Shown here one piece after another: positions 50,908 to 59,190 of a DNA stretch of 64,000 bases. How positions within the stretch are numbered: position 1 is the first letter of the stretch; each line of letters begins with the position of its first letter. The notes below the pieces were generated by a model, which was given only the letters and a program-made list of their open reading frames with translations, was not told the origin of the DNA and did no database searches. The DNA comes from Sphingobacteriales bacterium (GTDB lineage: Bacteria > Bacteroidota > Bacteroidia > Chitinophagales > CAIOSU01): NCBI GenBank assembly GCA_027486795.1, contig JAIXOI010000023.1, positions 62,001 to 126,000 on the forward strand, in the 5' to 3' direction. The position numbers and the translations under genes are program-made.

Positions 50908-50915
50908 TAAAGATA
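50908..50915 (-). promoter_or_regulatory. -7-like box TATCTTTA 5 nt before the UvrD-family start
   Basis: Minus-strand TATCTTTA (last base differs from TAnnTTTG) ends 5 nt before the ATG at 50902. Confidence 0.4.
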
Positions 50916-51255
50916 GGGAAAAGTCGATAGCTTGCCTCGTTTTAAACGAGGGTCCATGCATGCCTCGCCTCAGGCGATGGGTCGATAGTCCACGGAAAAA
51001 TTGCTACCGATTGCTGTAAAAAACAACTGCTTGCTATCCGTTGTAAATGCTACGGATAGCCCTTGGTTTGAACCTCTGGTTCACCGCTCGGGGCATGGCG
51101 CCCCCACGTAGGCCATCATGAATACAAACAGCACCTCGGCAACTATTTATACTAATTTACTACCCGATTTTATTTCTCGCAAATATAAACTCCATTTATT
51201 TTTATGTAAAAATGCAAGTGATTGAGCGTGAGGGAGATTGTTTTTTTGGGGGGGA
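50916..51255. other. intergenic region with palindromes
   Basis: No supportable gene. It holds CCTCGTTTTAAACGAGG (50935-50951), TCGCCTCAGGCGA (50965-50977), a GAACC-TCT-GGTTC hairpin near 51070 and a minus-strand TATATTTG box (51180-51187) that could give a long uvrD leader. Confidence 0.6.
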
Positions 51256-51534
51256 TTACGACTGAATTAATTGCCAATCGCGTTCTTCCAGCCGTTGGCG
51301 GATGGCATCGGGGTTTACGCCTTTGTTGCAGTAGCCGCGTTTTATCAAGTTGCCTTCGGTATCGCATTCGCGCAACTCGAATAGCAGGTTTTCCCAAGTA
51401 TCGGTAATGATGAGGTGTACTAAATCGTTTTCCATGGTATAGGCATCAAAACGCTGGCCTACCCTGAAACCGAACTTCGGTATCGGGCTAGCTTCCGGGA
51501 AGCGCTTTAGGGCGGCGTATTCGGCGGCGGTCAT
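51256..51534 (-). CDS. small conserved-looking protein of unknown function
   Basis: A 92-residue soluble protein, 'MTAAEYAALKRFPEASPIPKFGF...', with 'YTMENDLVHLIITDTWENLLFELRECD' and a terminal 'QRLEERDWQLIQ'. It looks like a small beta-rich fold followed by a helix. I do not recognise a family. It lies between the UvrD and second DUF1016 genes on the same strand. Confidence 0.65.
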   Translation of the reverse strand: MTAAEYAALKRFPEASPIPKFGFRVGQRFDAYTMENDLVHLIITDTWENLLFELRECDTEGNLIKRGYCNKGVNPDAIRQRLEERDWQLIQS

Positions 51535-51600
51535 TTGTTAGTAAAAATACTAAAAAATCTAGTTTCCGTATTGTTTTAGTGTTTTCTTGTTGCGGGTGTT

Positions 51601-52653
51601 TTACTCATCAGCTATTTGTTTGCTTTTGGCTATTTCAATAGCCTTATGCAGTTTTTCTTCCAAAAGCTTCATGCTAGGCAATTGCGTAAGGTATTCGGCT
51701 ACTTTTATGTTGCTCTGGTTTAGCTGCAAAAGCTCTATATGTTCTTCGTTTTTCGATGCACATAGGATTAAACCAATAGGTTTGTTTTCACCTTCTATCG
51801 TTTCATACTTTTCTAGCCACCTCAGGTACAGTTCCATTTGCCCTTTGTAGCCTGCCTCAAATTTTCCAAGTTTCAAATCAATGGCTACCAAACATTTCAA
51901 CCTGCGGTGATAAAAGAGCAGGTCAATATAGTAATCATCATGGCCAATAGTGATTCTTTTCTGCCGGGCCATAAAGGCAAAGTCGGAGCCCAACTCTATA
52001 ATGAACCGCTGTAGCTCTACCAATATGGCACTTTCTAAGTCTTTTTCGCTGTAGGTATCGCTTAAGCCTAAAAAATCAAGTAGGTATGGGTCTTTAAATA
52101 CTAAATCGGGACTTAGCTGTTTTTCTTTCTGCAGTTGGTTTAAATCGTTTTGGATAGTGAGTTCTGGCTTTTTGCTGATGGCGGTACGCTCGTACAGCAT
52201 GGAGTTGATGCGCTCCCTAAACGTGCGAACGCTCCATCTTTCGTGTGCACACATTTCTATATAAAATGCCCGCTTTATAGAGTCTTCTATCGGGATAATG
52301 GCGATAATATGTGTCCAGCTCAATTGTCGTATCACTGATACGACAATCTCTTGGTCAGGGAAAACCTTGGCGAACTGCATCATTCTACGTAGGTTCTTCT
52401 CCGAAAAAGCCGCTCCGTAATCTACACTCAACTGTCTCCACAGTGTAGAGACTATTTCCTTGCCATATAGTTCGGTCCTGTCTTTTCCCGCAACTTCGTC
52501 ATTAATGCGTTTCCCTATTTGCCAGTAAAGCATACTCATGGCTGAGTTTACAGCTACGGCTACTTGTTGCCGGCTTTGCTCAATCAGCTCCTTTACTTCG
52601 TTGTATAGGGGTTTGATTGGTTGGGGGGCTGGATAAAAGTCTTTTGCACTCAT
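51601..52653 (-). CDS. DUF1016 (YhcG-like) PD-(D/E)XK nuclease, copy 2
   Basis: A 350-residue paralogue of the gene at 47.5 kb. The DUF1016 domain shows 'LYWQIGKRINDEVAGKDRTELYGKEIV', 'FSEKNLRRMMQFAKVFPDQE' and 'RQLSWTHIIAI'. The nuclease domain has 'HDDYYIDLLFYHRRLKCLVAIDLKLGKFEAGYKGQMELYLRWL' with D...DxK in place of ExK, usual for the family. It begins 51 bp after the type ISP restriction-modification gene and is probably in its operon. A perfect 25-bp palindrome lies in the coding sequence at the 'IVVSVIRQL' codons. Confidence 0.93.
   Translation of the reverse strand: MSAKDFYPAPQPIKPLYNEVKELIEQSRQQVAVAVNSAMSMLYWQIGKRINDEVAGKDRTELYGKEIVSTLWRQLSVDYGAAFSEKNLRRMMQFAKVFPDQEIVVSVIRQLSWTHIIAIIPIEDSIKRAFYIEMCAHERWSVRTFRERINSMLYERTAISKKPELTIQNDLNQLQKEKQLSPDLVFKDPYLLDFLGLSDTYSEKDLESAILVELQRFIIELGSDFAFMARQKRITIGHDDYYIDLLFYHRRLKCLVAIDLKLGKFEAGYKGQMELYLRWLEKYETIEGENKPIGLILCASKNEEHIELLQLNQSNIKVAEYLTQLPSMKLLEEKLHKAIEIAKSKQIADE
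52323..52347. repeat. intragenic perfect palindrome in DUF1016 copy 2
   Basis: Arms ATTGTCGTATCA and its exact complement around one central base (12+1+12 bp). It follows ATTG-N6-CA-S-TG-N6'-CAAT and sits over the same codons, with the centre in the same codon position, as the palindrome of copy 1, but with unrelated N6. Confidence 0.97.
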
Positions 52654-52704
52654 GGCTTTTCCGTTTCAAACAAATGCATTGGGCGTACCACACTTTCCAT
52701 TACA

Positions 52705-55700
52705 TTATTTAATTTTCTCCATTTCCCCCACAATTTCCTGCGTCTTTACACTCACCGTAGTTACCCGCTTTAGCAAATCGATTACTTGCGCTTTGTAATC
52801 GGCGAAGCGGTAGGTGTTAAATTTTTCGGCTATGGTGGGGTCTTTGGGTGTTTTTTCCTTGTATTGGTCCAGTATCCATTCTAGCGCGCTGCGGTTGCCC
52901 AGCTTGTACTGCCAAGCGGTGGCGGGTATGCCAAGTAGGCTTGTGGCTTCATCTAAAATGATTATGCCCGAATCCTTGTCAGCTTTTAGTTTGGCTTTGG
53001 GCTTTTTGATGTCTTTGTCGGTGGCTTCTTTTAGCGCAAACGGCTCTACGGTTTCGTAGTTAATGTGCAGGTCCATTAGGGTTTTGCCCCAATCGCGCCA
53101 CTTCGCAAAGTCATCATAGAACGGTATCCGCGGAAACTCACGCTTTAGGTTCTGCTCGTACTTAGTGCGGTAGGCGGGGTTGTGCAGCACGGCATAAACG
53201 TAGTGGAAGATGTCTTCTTTGCTTATTACCAGTCCGTAGGTTGCCGCTGGCTCGTGGAATTGTTGAGCTTCATTGCTAGTAAGGTGCGGCTGCTCAAAAC
53301 CTTCATCTGGCAAAAAGCCTGTACTAGCCACGGCTGCTATTTCCGTTTCCTTTACCGCTGGTTGGGCTTTGTAGTATTTGCAGAATTGTTGTAATCCCCA
53401 GTCGGTGATGTTTTCAATGCGGTTGCCCTTTGCATCGAAACGATGCAAAGGAAGGCATTGGCTATCACCTGTAAAATGTAGGTCTATAATGCCATCGGAA
53501 CCTAAGCAATGAAATCCCTTAAGATTGCCTGGTGAATTAATTGCAATGTATTTATTGCGGTTTTGAAAGGAATGAATATCAAACCATTGGTAAGTTCTAC
53601 CATTAAAATGCCTGTCTAAATAAAGGATTTGGTTAAAGTATGGCCTATATGCAGCCTTAATCATTTGTTTGTTATCAAACTCTTTCTTTATTCCCCTTTT
53701 AAGATAGGTCTCCAGATCTTCATCCCACTTAATTAATTGCTTCTCTTTGTAGTCAGCATTCTTTAATGTTTGTTGATACTTCTCAACAAAGAATTTTATT
53801 TTTTTCTCTAATCCGTTTTTCTTTAAATCATATACCCATTCATCTTTTTGAGTAGCAACTCCGCGGGAAAAATTCTCAAATATTGCCTTGCCCGCCTTCC
53901 CCGCTTTCACGTCTTTATCCATCAAAGGCAGCAACGTTTCAAAGTCATTATCCGATTGGTTAATCCAGTTGTTCTTTTTATCGGGGATAATATTGTCAAA
54001 AGGTATATCCTGTAGTTTATGCTCAAATATCCAAGTCAGTTTATCTTCCTTCAGCATATAGTCGTCCAAGGCATGATAGCTTATCCTGCATCTGCCTGTT
54101 CGGTTTTCGTCTTTGCGCACCAGTAGCATAATGGCTACGCCAGTCTGTATGCCAAATACGTTGTGGCTGGTGCCCGCTATTTTCGGGTTGGCCCGCACAT
54201 CGCTTTTGGTATCGAGTATATAGGCAAAGTCAAACTCATCTTGTATACATTTCCTAAACCCGTCAAACGCCCTACTATCAATAAATGAGCGGTTGGTAAT
54301 AAAGGCAATGATGCCGTTGTTGTCCAACCTATCCATCGCCCAGCGGTAAAAGCGGGTATACATATCATACACTACAATTTGGTTTTGGGCAGTGCCATCT
54401 TTTATGTAGCTATCCTTTATCCGCTGGTCAATAATCTTATAGGCTCGGTTCGCATTCTGGAAGTTGTAGTTCTCTTGTTTAGCATTATAAGGCGGGTTGC
54501 CAATAATTACCGAAATCTTGCGGGCATTTTGGTCTTTAATCCGTTCCGCATTTTCAGCCGTTACGGCAAACATGTCGGTTTGCTTACCCTTGTAGCCAAA
54601 GCCCATATTATCCAGCGTATCTACAAAGCACAACCGCTTGTACTCACGGTATTCCTTCATGCGCTGCTTGTAGGTAAACTCAATATTGAGGTTAGCAATA
54701 TAGTAGGGCAATATGGCTATCTCGTTGGCATGTAGCTCATTGGTGTATTTATACTCCAGCTTATCCTTGGGCAGGTAATCAATAATATCGCAAATAAAGG
54801 TACCGGTGCCTGTGGCAGGGTCCATTATCTCCACGCCCTTATCGCCTAGCATTTTGCCAAAGTGCTTGTGCAACAGGTAGTCGGTGCTCTCTATCATAAA
54901 GCGCACTATCTGGTTGGGTGTGTACACCACACCTAGGCGGTCGGCAGCTTTGGGGTTGTAGCTTTTGTAAAAGGTTTCATACACCACTTTCAGGAAAAAC
55001 TGCTTCTCATGGTGGTCGGCAATGGCAGCGGCCCGTGCATTTATTACTTGATAATAGTGTTGGATGGCAGCTAAAACGGTACGGCGGGTAGTACCTGTAA
55101 AAAAGGTATCGAGCACCTTCTCTAATTCCCGGGCAATGTTATTCTCGCGGTGGAAGTGCGATTCATCGAACACGGTATTGAAAATATCCGCCGTAAGAAT
55201 GTGCTGAATCATCATTTCGCGCACATCATCTAGCGTTACCTCTGGGTTAATGCTCTGCTTGCACAGCTCCCAAAAAGCGTTGCGGGCACTTATATACTTT
55301 GGGTTGCCTTTTTCTTGCGCCATGATGTTCTCGCGCAGGGCAGAAGTAACCTTAGGCACATCTTCTTTAAAGCGCTCAATAGCTACATAAAAATCCTTTA
55401 TCTCCTGCCGAACGAAATTGACGAAGGCCAGCAACAGGCGGTCAAGCTTCTCGGCATCTTTCATATTTATGCGCATCACCTCATGCCCTTCTTGATAAAG
55501 AACGGCAGTGCGGCTATCCTCAAATAAGATGTTATCCTTCGGGTAGTTTTTGGCGAATTTCTTGGCTATCTCCTCGTCAATATCGTCGGCCTCGTCCTTC
55601 GCTTCCCAGTAGCCCCAATCCAGTTGCAACGAATCGCGAACAGTGCCGTCGGGTGTAATGGTCTTTTTGCCCACCTTCAGCGAAACCTCGGCTACCAGTA

Positions 55701-55836
55701 TATGCCCCTTTTGCTTGGCGTATTTGTTGAGCAAATTGAAGAACGCTGAGCGTATGGCGGTTTCTTTGCTGGTGCCGCCATAATGGATGTTGTCTTCAAT
55801 CTCTTTGTAATACTGCTGTATGGTAAATACGCTCAT
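52705..55836 (-). CDS. type ISP / IIG-like restriction-modification enzyme (N6-adenine methylase with nuclease domain)
   Basis: A single-chain R-M protein of 1043 residues. The N-terminal nuclease segment shows PD-(D/E)XK elements 'ITPDGTVRD' and 'DWGYWEAKDEADD'. A helical connector precedes the gamma-class N6-adenine methylase with the SAM motif 'MDPATGTGTFICDIIDYL' and the catalytic 'IIGNPPYNAKQENY'. The C-terminal third is the target-recognition region. No helicase motor is visible, so it is shorter than classical type ISP enzymes (about 1,500 residues) and more like type IIG. A -7-like box TATCTTTA lies at 55885-55892. DUF1016 copy 2 follows in the operon. Confidence 0.9.
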   Translation of the reverse strand: MSVFTIQQYYKEIEDNIHYGGTSKETAIRSAFFNLLNKYAKQKGHILVAEVSLKVGKKTITPDGTVRDSLQLDWGYWEAKDEADDIDEEIAKKFAKNYPKDNILFEDSRTAVLYQEGHEVMRINMKDAEKLDRLLLAFVNFVRQEIKDFYVAIERFKEDVPKVTSALRENIMAQEKGNPKYISARNAFWELCKQSINPEVTLDDVREMMIQHILTADIFNTVFDESHFHRENNIARELEKVLDTFFTGTTRRTVLAAIQHYYQVINARAAAIADHHEKQFFLKVVYETFYKSYNPKAADRLGVVYTPNQIVRFMIESTDYLLHKHFGKMLGDKGVEIMDPATGTGTFICDIIDYLPKDKLEYKYTNELHANEIAILPYYIANLNIEFTYKQRMKEYREYKRLCFVDTLDNMGFGYKGKQTDMFAVTAENAERIKDQNARKISVIIGNPPYNAKQENYNFQNANRAYKIIDQRIKDSYIKDGTAQNQIVVYDMYTRFYRWAMDRLDNNGIIAFITNRSFIDSRAFDGFRKCIQDEFDFAYILDTKSDVRANPKIAGTSHNVFGIQTGVAIMLLVRKDENRTGRCRISYHALDDYMLKEDKLTWIFEHKLQDIPFDNIIPDKKNNWINQSDNDFETLLPLMDKDVKAGKAGKAIFENFSRGVATQKDEWVYDLKKNGLEKKIKFFVEKYQQTLKNADYKEKQLIKWDEDLETYLKRGIKKEFDNKQMIKAAYRPYFNQILYLDRHFNGRTYQWFDIHSFQNRNKYIAINSPGNLKGFHCLGSDGIIDLHFTGDSQCLPLHRFDAKGNRIENITDWGLQQFCKYYKAQPAVKETEIAAVASTGFLPDEGFEQPHLTSNEAQQFHEPAATYGLVISKEDIFHYVYAVLHNPAYRTKYEQNLKREFPRIPFYDDFAKWRDWGKTLMDLHINYETVEPFALKEATDKDIKKPKAKLKADKDSGIIILDEATSLLGIPATAWQYKLGNRSALEWILDQYKEKTPKDPTIAEKFNTYRFADYKAQVIDLLKRVTTVSVKTQEIVGEMEKIK

Positions 55837-55884
55837 GCCCTAGGTGGTAATAATGGTGCGCCATGAAATTAAGCAAAAAATACA

Positions 55885-55892
55885 TAAAGATA
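55885..55892 (-). promoter_or_regulatory. -7-like box TATCTTTA for the R-M operon
   Basis: Minus-strand TATCTTTA, one mismatch to TAnnTTTG, about 48 nt before the ATG at 55836. Confidence 0.4.
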
Positions 55893-56372
55893 CTTGGCGC
55901 GTGGGGCTAATGAATGTACCAAAAGATGTTTGCGTTTTCGACGGCAAAGAGGGCTGGCAAAGTAAGGTTTGGGGGTGGTGAGCGCACAACACGGGCAGCC
56001 CAGCGATAAACTTAAACCACTACCCAACTTGAGCACAGCGGTAAGTATAGTTTAGCACATCGTCGCAAGAAGATTCCTCGCGATCTCGCCCAAGGCGAGA
56101 CGGAATGACAGACGGGGTAAAAAACATAACTCGCTCCCCTCCCTGCCTGCGGCAGGCAGGATTCGCACGGCCAGTGCAGCGCGGGCAAAAGAGCCCGTCC
56201 TGAGTCTCGTTTCAAACGAGATCGAAGGAAGGGGGTAGGGGGTGGTTAGCACGCAAGACGAGCAGGCCCACGCGCGCACCCTTCGTCAGGCTCAGGATGA
56301 CATGCCCTTCGTCTCGTTTCAAACGAGACAGGATGACATGCTGGCTAAAGCCAAAGAAGTGACCGCAACCGC
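55893..56372. other. intergenic region with clustered palindromic repeats
   Basis: No supportable gene. It carries four CTCG- or CTGCC-type palindromes and a repeated GGATGACATG word (see the repeat entry). Confidence 0.65.
56084..56342. repeat. cluster of short palindromes upstream of the R-M operon
   Basis: TCTCGCCCAAGGCGAGA (56084-56100), CCTGCCTGCGGCAGGCAGG (56142-56160), TCTCGTTTCAAACGAGA (56205-56221) and GTCTCGTTTCAAACGAGAC (56311-56329) lie within 250 bp. The words CAGGATGACATGC and CAGGATGACATGCTGG flank the last one. Confidence 0.8.
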
Positions 56373-59012
56373 CTACTCAAACGCCTTATAGCGTTTTTTC
56401 ACCGATTCGCTTTTTTCTTCGCGCTTAATGGTTTCCAGTGCTTTGGTTAGTGTTTCTAGCACGGCCGTGTATTCGGCGCGCTCGTTGGGCGTGAGAATTA
56501 CGCCGCTGCGGTCGGCATCTTTGGCGGCTGCATCTTCGGGGGCCAAAATCAATCGGTAGGCCTCTATTACGTTGTAAATGCTTTGTGCGGCGGCATAACG
56601 CTCATACCAGGCCTCGGCATATTTGGCAAAGGCTTGCAAGGTAGGCAGGGCGGTTTTCATGGCCGCGGGCTTTTGCAGCACCAAAAAGTCGCCATAGTCG
56701 TTTAGCAAAGCGTAGCGGTTGTAACCCGCCGCCAGTGGCAATTGTGTTTCGTAAAAGTTTTGGTCTTCGGCATTGCCTTTAACGGCAAATATATACGATA
56801 TGGTGGTCATCAAATCGCCATTGCGCTCGTTGCGCAAGCCAGCGGCCAACTTGTAGGCCAGCTCATCGTCCACTATCATTAAAGCCTCTAAGGCACGGGC
56901 GGTGGTGGCATAAAAACGTTGGCTCACCACTATGTCGTTAAAAAACCCAACTAAGCTTTTGTCCTCCAGCTTATCCAGTTTTTGTATGGCCTCGGCAGCC
57001 ACATCGCTCTTAGGGTCGTTTTGGGCAATTCCTTTAAGCATTTCCACCACTTTGGCATAGTCGGCTTGGCCGCTTTCAATGGTCATTTTATTTATGGCCA
57101 CTTTACGTATGTTCCAAAAAGGGTTGGCAAGGGCGTCATAAAATACCTCTTTGGCACCGGGCTCGTCATACTTTTTGCTTAGGGCAATCAATGCGTCGTA
57201 TTGGTCGCGGTAAGTTTTGCCGTTTTTGTATTGGTAGGCATACTCCGCCACCGATAGCTCGTCTTTAATAACGGCAGGCAAGGTGTGTGTGGCATCAAAC
57301 ACCACCAGCAGCGGCATTTGCTTGGTGCGTACCTCTAGGTTTTGTTCGGCATCTTCAATTACAAAGCTTAAGCGGTCTACCCGGTCGGCATAGTGCACAT
57401 CCACTTTCACGGGTATGCGGTAAATAGGGCGCTCTTCGTTTTGCTGGGTCTGTTTCACGGCAATTTTATAAAGGCCCCTTTCGGCATCAAAGCTACGGTT
57501 GAGCTCTAGCACCGGGTGGCCAGGCTTCGTAAACCACTGATTGAAAAACCAGTTCAAATCTTGGCCCGTGACCTGCTCAAAAGCCAAGCGCAAGTCGTTT
57601 ATCTCTACTGCGGTATATTGGTGGGCATTTAGGTACAGTTTTATGGATGCAAAAAAGGCCTCGTCGCCTATATAATCGCGCAGCAGGTTTAGGGTAAGGC
57701 CCCCTTTGTTGTAGCTGTGCGCATCAAACATATCCTCCCTACTGTCGTAGTAGAAACGTATCAGCGGCACCTGTTTCGTTTTCGATTCGCCCAAGTAGCC
57801 CAACCACTCGGTGTAGCGGTGCGCTTCGGCCTCTAGCTTGCCATATTTATGCTCTATCCAAAGGTATTCGCCGTAGTTGGCAAACGATTCGTTCAACGGC
57901 AAATTAGACCACGACTCGCAGGTAAGTAAATCGCCGAACCATTGGTGAAACAACTCGTGTGCAATTATCGATTCGTAGTTAAGGTCTTCCAACTCTTTTC
58001 GGGTGCGTTGCAAGCCATCAAAATATACGTTGGCAGTAGTGTTTTCCATAGCACCCGACACATAGTCGCGCACCACAATTTGCGAGTATTTTTCCCAAGG
58101 GTAGTTAAAGCCCAACTTGGTACTGAAAAACTCCAGCATTTCGGGCGTATTGCCAAATATATCGCGGGCATACTCTTCGTAGGCTTTTTCTACATAGTAG
58201 CTTACTTCCATACCGCGCCACTTGTCGGTTACCTTGGCAAAGTCGCCAATGGTCATCATAACCAAGTATGGGGCATGGGGCAATTTTTGACGCCAGTGGT
58301 CGGTGCGGGTGCCGTTGCCGTTGTTTTTTGAGGAAATTAATAAACCATTCGAAAGGGTAATATACCCGCTATCGGCGGTTATGAATAGGTCCTGCGTCAT
58401 GTTTTGGTTCGGCCTATCAATAGTAGGAAACCAGCAAGAGCTGCTCTGGGTTTCGCCTTGAGTCCATATCTGGCGGGGTTTGCCGGGTTCGTTGCCAGTA
58501 GGGTTTATAAAATATAAGCCTTTGTCGCTAGAAATGGCCGCACTGCCGCCAGCCTCTAGTTCATTGGGCTTGGCGGTATAGTCTACAAATACCTTTACGG
58601 TATCTTTGGCGGTAAACAACCTAGGCAGGCGAATGTGTATTTGGGTGCTATCGTAGGTGTATTTGAGGGCCTCTTTTTTGCCTTTTTCAAGCAAGCTCAC
58701 CTCTTTTATGTCAAAGCCCCTTGCATCGAGCACCAAGCTATCGGTAGCATAAAACCAAGGCAACAGGGTTATTTCGGCTTTGCCAAACAAATATTGCTTC
58801 TCGTAATCGAAACTAACCTCTAGGGTAGTATGTATCAAATCGAACGCTTTGGTTTCGGTTTCTTGATAGCCCAAGTGCGCCGGCTTTACCAATATCTCGT
58901 CAAGTGCCACGCGGCGTGGGTCGTTGGCATCGGCAGCGGTGTCTTTGGCAGTTTTACAAGAGCCAATCAATAGCCAAACGGCTAGCCCTAAAATTAAATG
59001 AAACTTATTCAT
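56373..59012 (-). CDS. M1 family aminopeptidase lipoprotein
   Basis: An 879-residue zinc aminopeptidase of the M1 (gluzincin) family. The lipoprotein signal ends at Cys19 ('LLIGSC'). The exopeptidase motif GAMEN is in 'YVSGAMENTTANVYF', the zinc motif HExxH in 'IAHELFHQWFGDL' and the third ligand Glu in 'LNESFANYGEYLW'. A C-terminal HEAT-like helical region follows. Probably outer-membrane or periplasmic, cutting N-terminal residues from imported peptides. A -7 box TATTTTTG lies at 59068-59075. Confidence 0.95.
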   Translation of the reverse strand: MNKFHLILGLAVWLLIGSCKTAKDTAADANDPRRVALDEILVKPAHLGYQETETKAFDLIHTTLEVSFDYEKQYLFGKAEITLLPWFYATDSLVLDARGFDIKEVSLLEKGKKEALKYTYDSTQIHIRLPRLFTAKDTVKVFVDYTAKPNELEAGGSAAISSDKGLYFINPTGNEPGKPRQIWTQGETQSSSCWFPTIDRPNQNMTQDLFITADSGYITLSNGLLISSKNNGNGTRTDHWRQKLPHAPYLVMMTIGDFAKVTDKWRGMEVSYYVEKAYEEYARDIFGNTPEMLEFFSTKLGFNYPWEKYSQIVVRDYVSGAMENTTANVYFDGLQRTRKELEDLNYESIIAHELFHQWFGDLLTCESWSNLPLNESFANYGEYLWIEHKYGKLEAEAHRYTEWLGYLGESKTKQVPLIRFYYDSREDMFDAHSYNKGGLTLNLLRDYIGDEAFFASIKLYLNAHQYTAVEINDLRLAFEQVTGQDLNWFFNQWFTKPGHPVLELNRSFDAERGLYKIAVKQTQQNEERPIYRIPVKVDVHYADRVDRLSFVIEDAEQNLEVRTKQMPLLVVFDATHTLPAVIKDELSVAEYAYQYKNGKTYRDQYDALIALSKKYDEPGAKEVFYDALANPFWNIRKVAINKMTIESGQADYAKVVEMLKGIAQNDPKSDVAAEAIQKLDKLEDKSLVGFFNDIVVSQRFYATTARALEALMIVDDELAYKLAAGLRNERNGDLMTTISYIFAVKGNAEDQNFYETQLPLAAGYNRYALLNDYGDFLVLQKPAAMKTALPTLQAFAKYAEAWYERYAAAQSIYNVIEAYRLILAPEDAAAKDADRSGVILTPNERAEYTAVLETLTKALETIKREEKSESVKKRYKAFE

Positions 59013-59067
59013 AGTGAGGAATGAAGCATAATAAACACCCTAAAGGAACATACCATAGGGCAAGCGA

Positions 59068-59075
59068 CAAAAATA
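59068..59075 (-). promoter_or_regulatory. -7 box TATTTTTG of the M1 aminopeptidase gene
   Basis: A perfect minus-strand TAnnTTTG match, 55 nt before the ATG at 59012. Confidence 0.5.
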
Positions 59076-59101
59076 ACCATAATTTTGTGGAGATTAATGT
59101 A

Positions 59102-59190
59102 CCAATGTGCTGATGTACCGATGTACCGATTGAAATTGTACAATTTATTGAAGCAGTCTTGTGTCGTGTGTCTAAAATCTTGTGTCTAGT
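59102..59190. repeat. GATGTACC and TTGTGTC word repeats in the biotin-carrier leader
   Basis: CTGATGTACCGATGTACCGA and then CTTGTGTCGTGTGTC...CTTGTGTCTAGT run up to the ATG at 59191. The TTGTGTC word recurs in the spacer near 16.75 kb. Confidence 0.55.
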
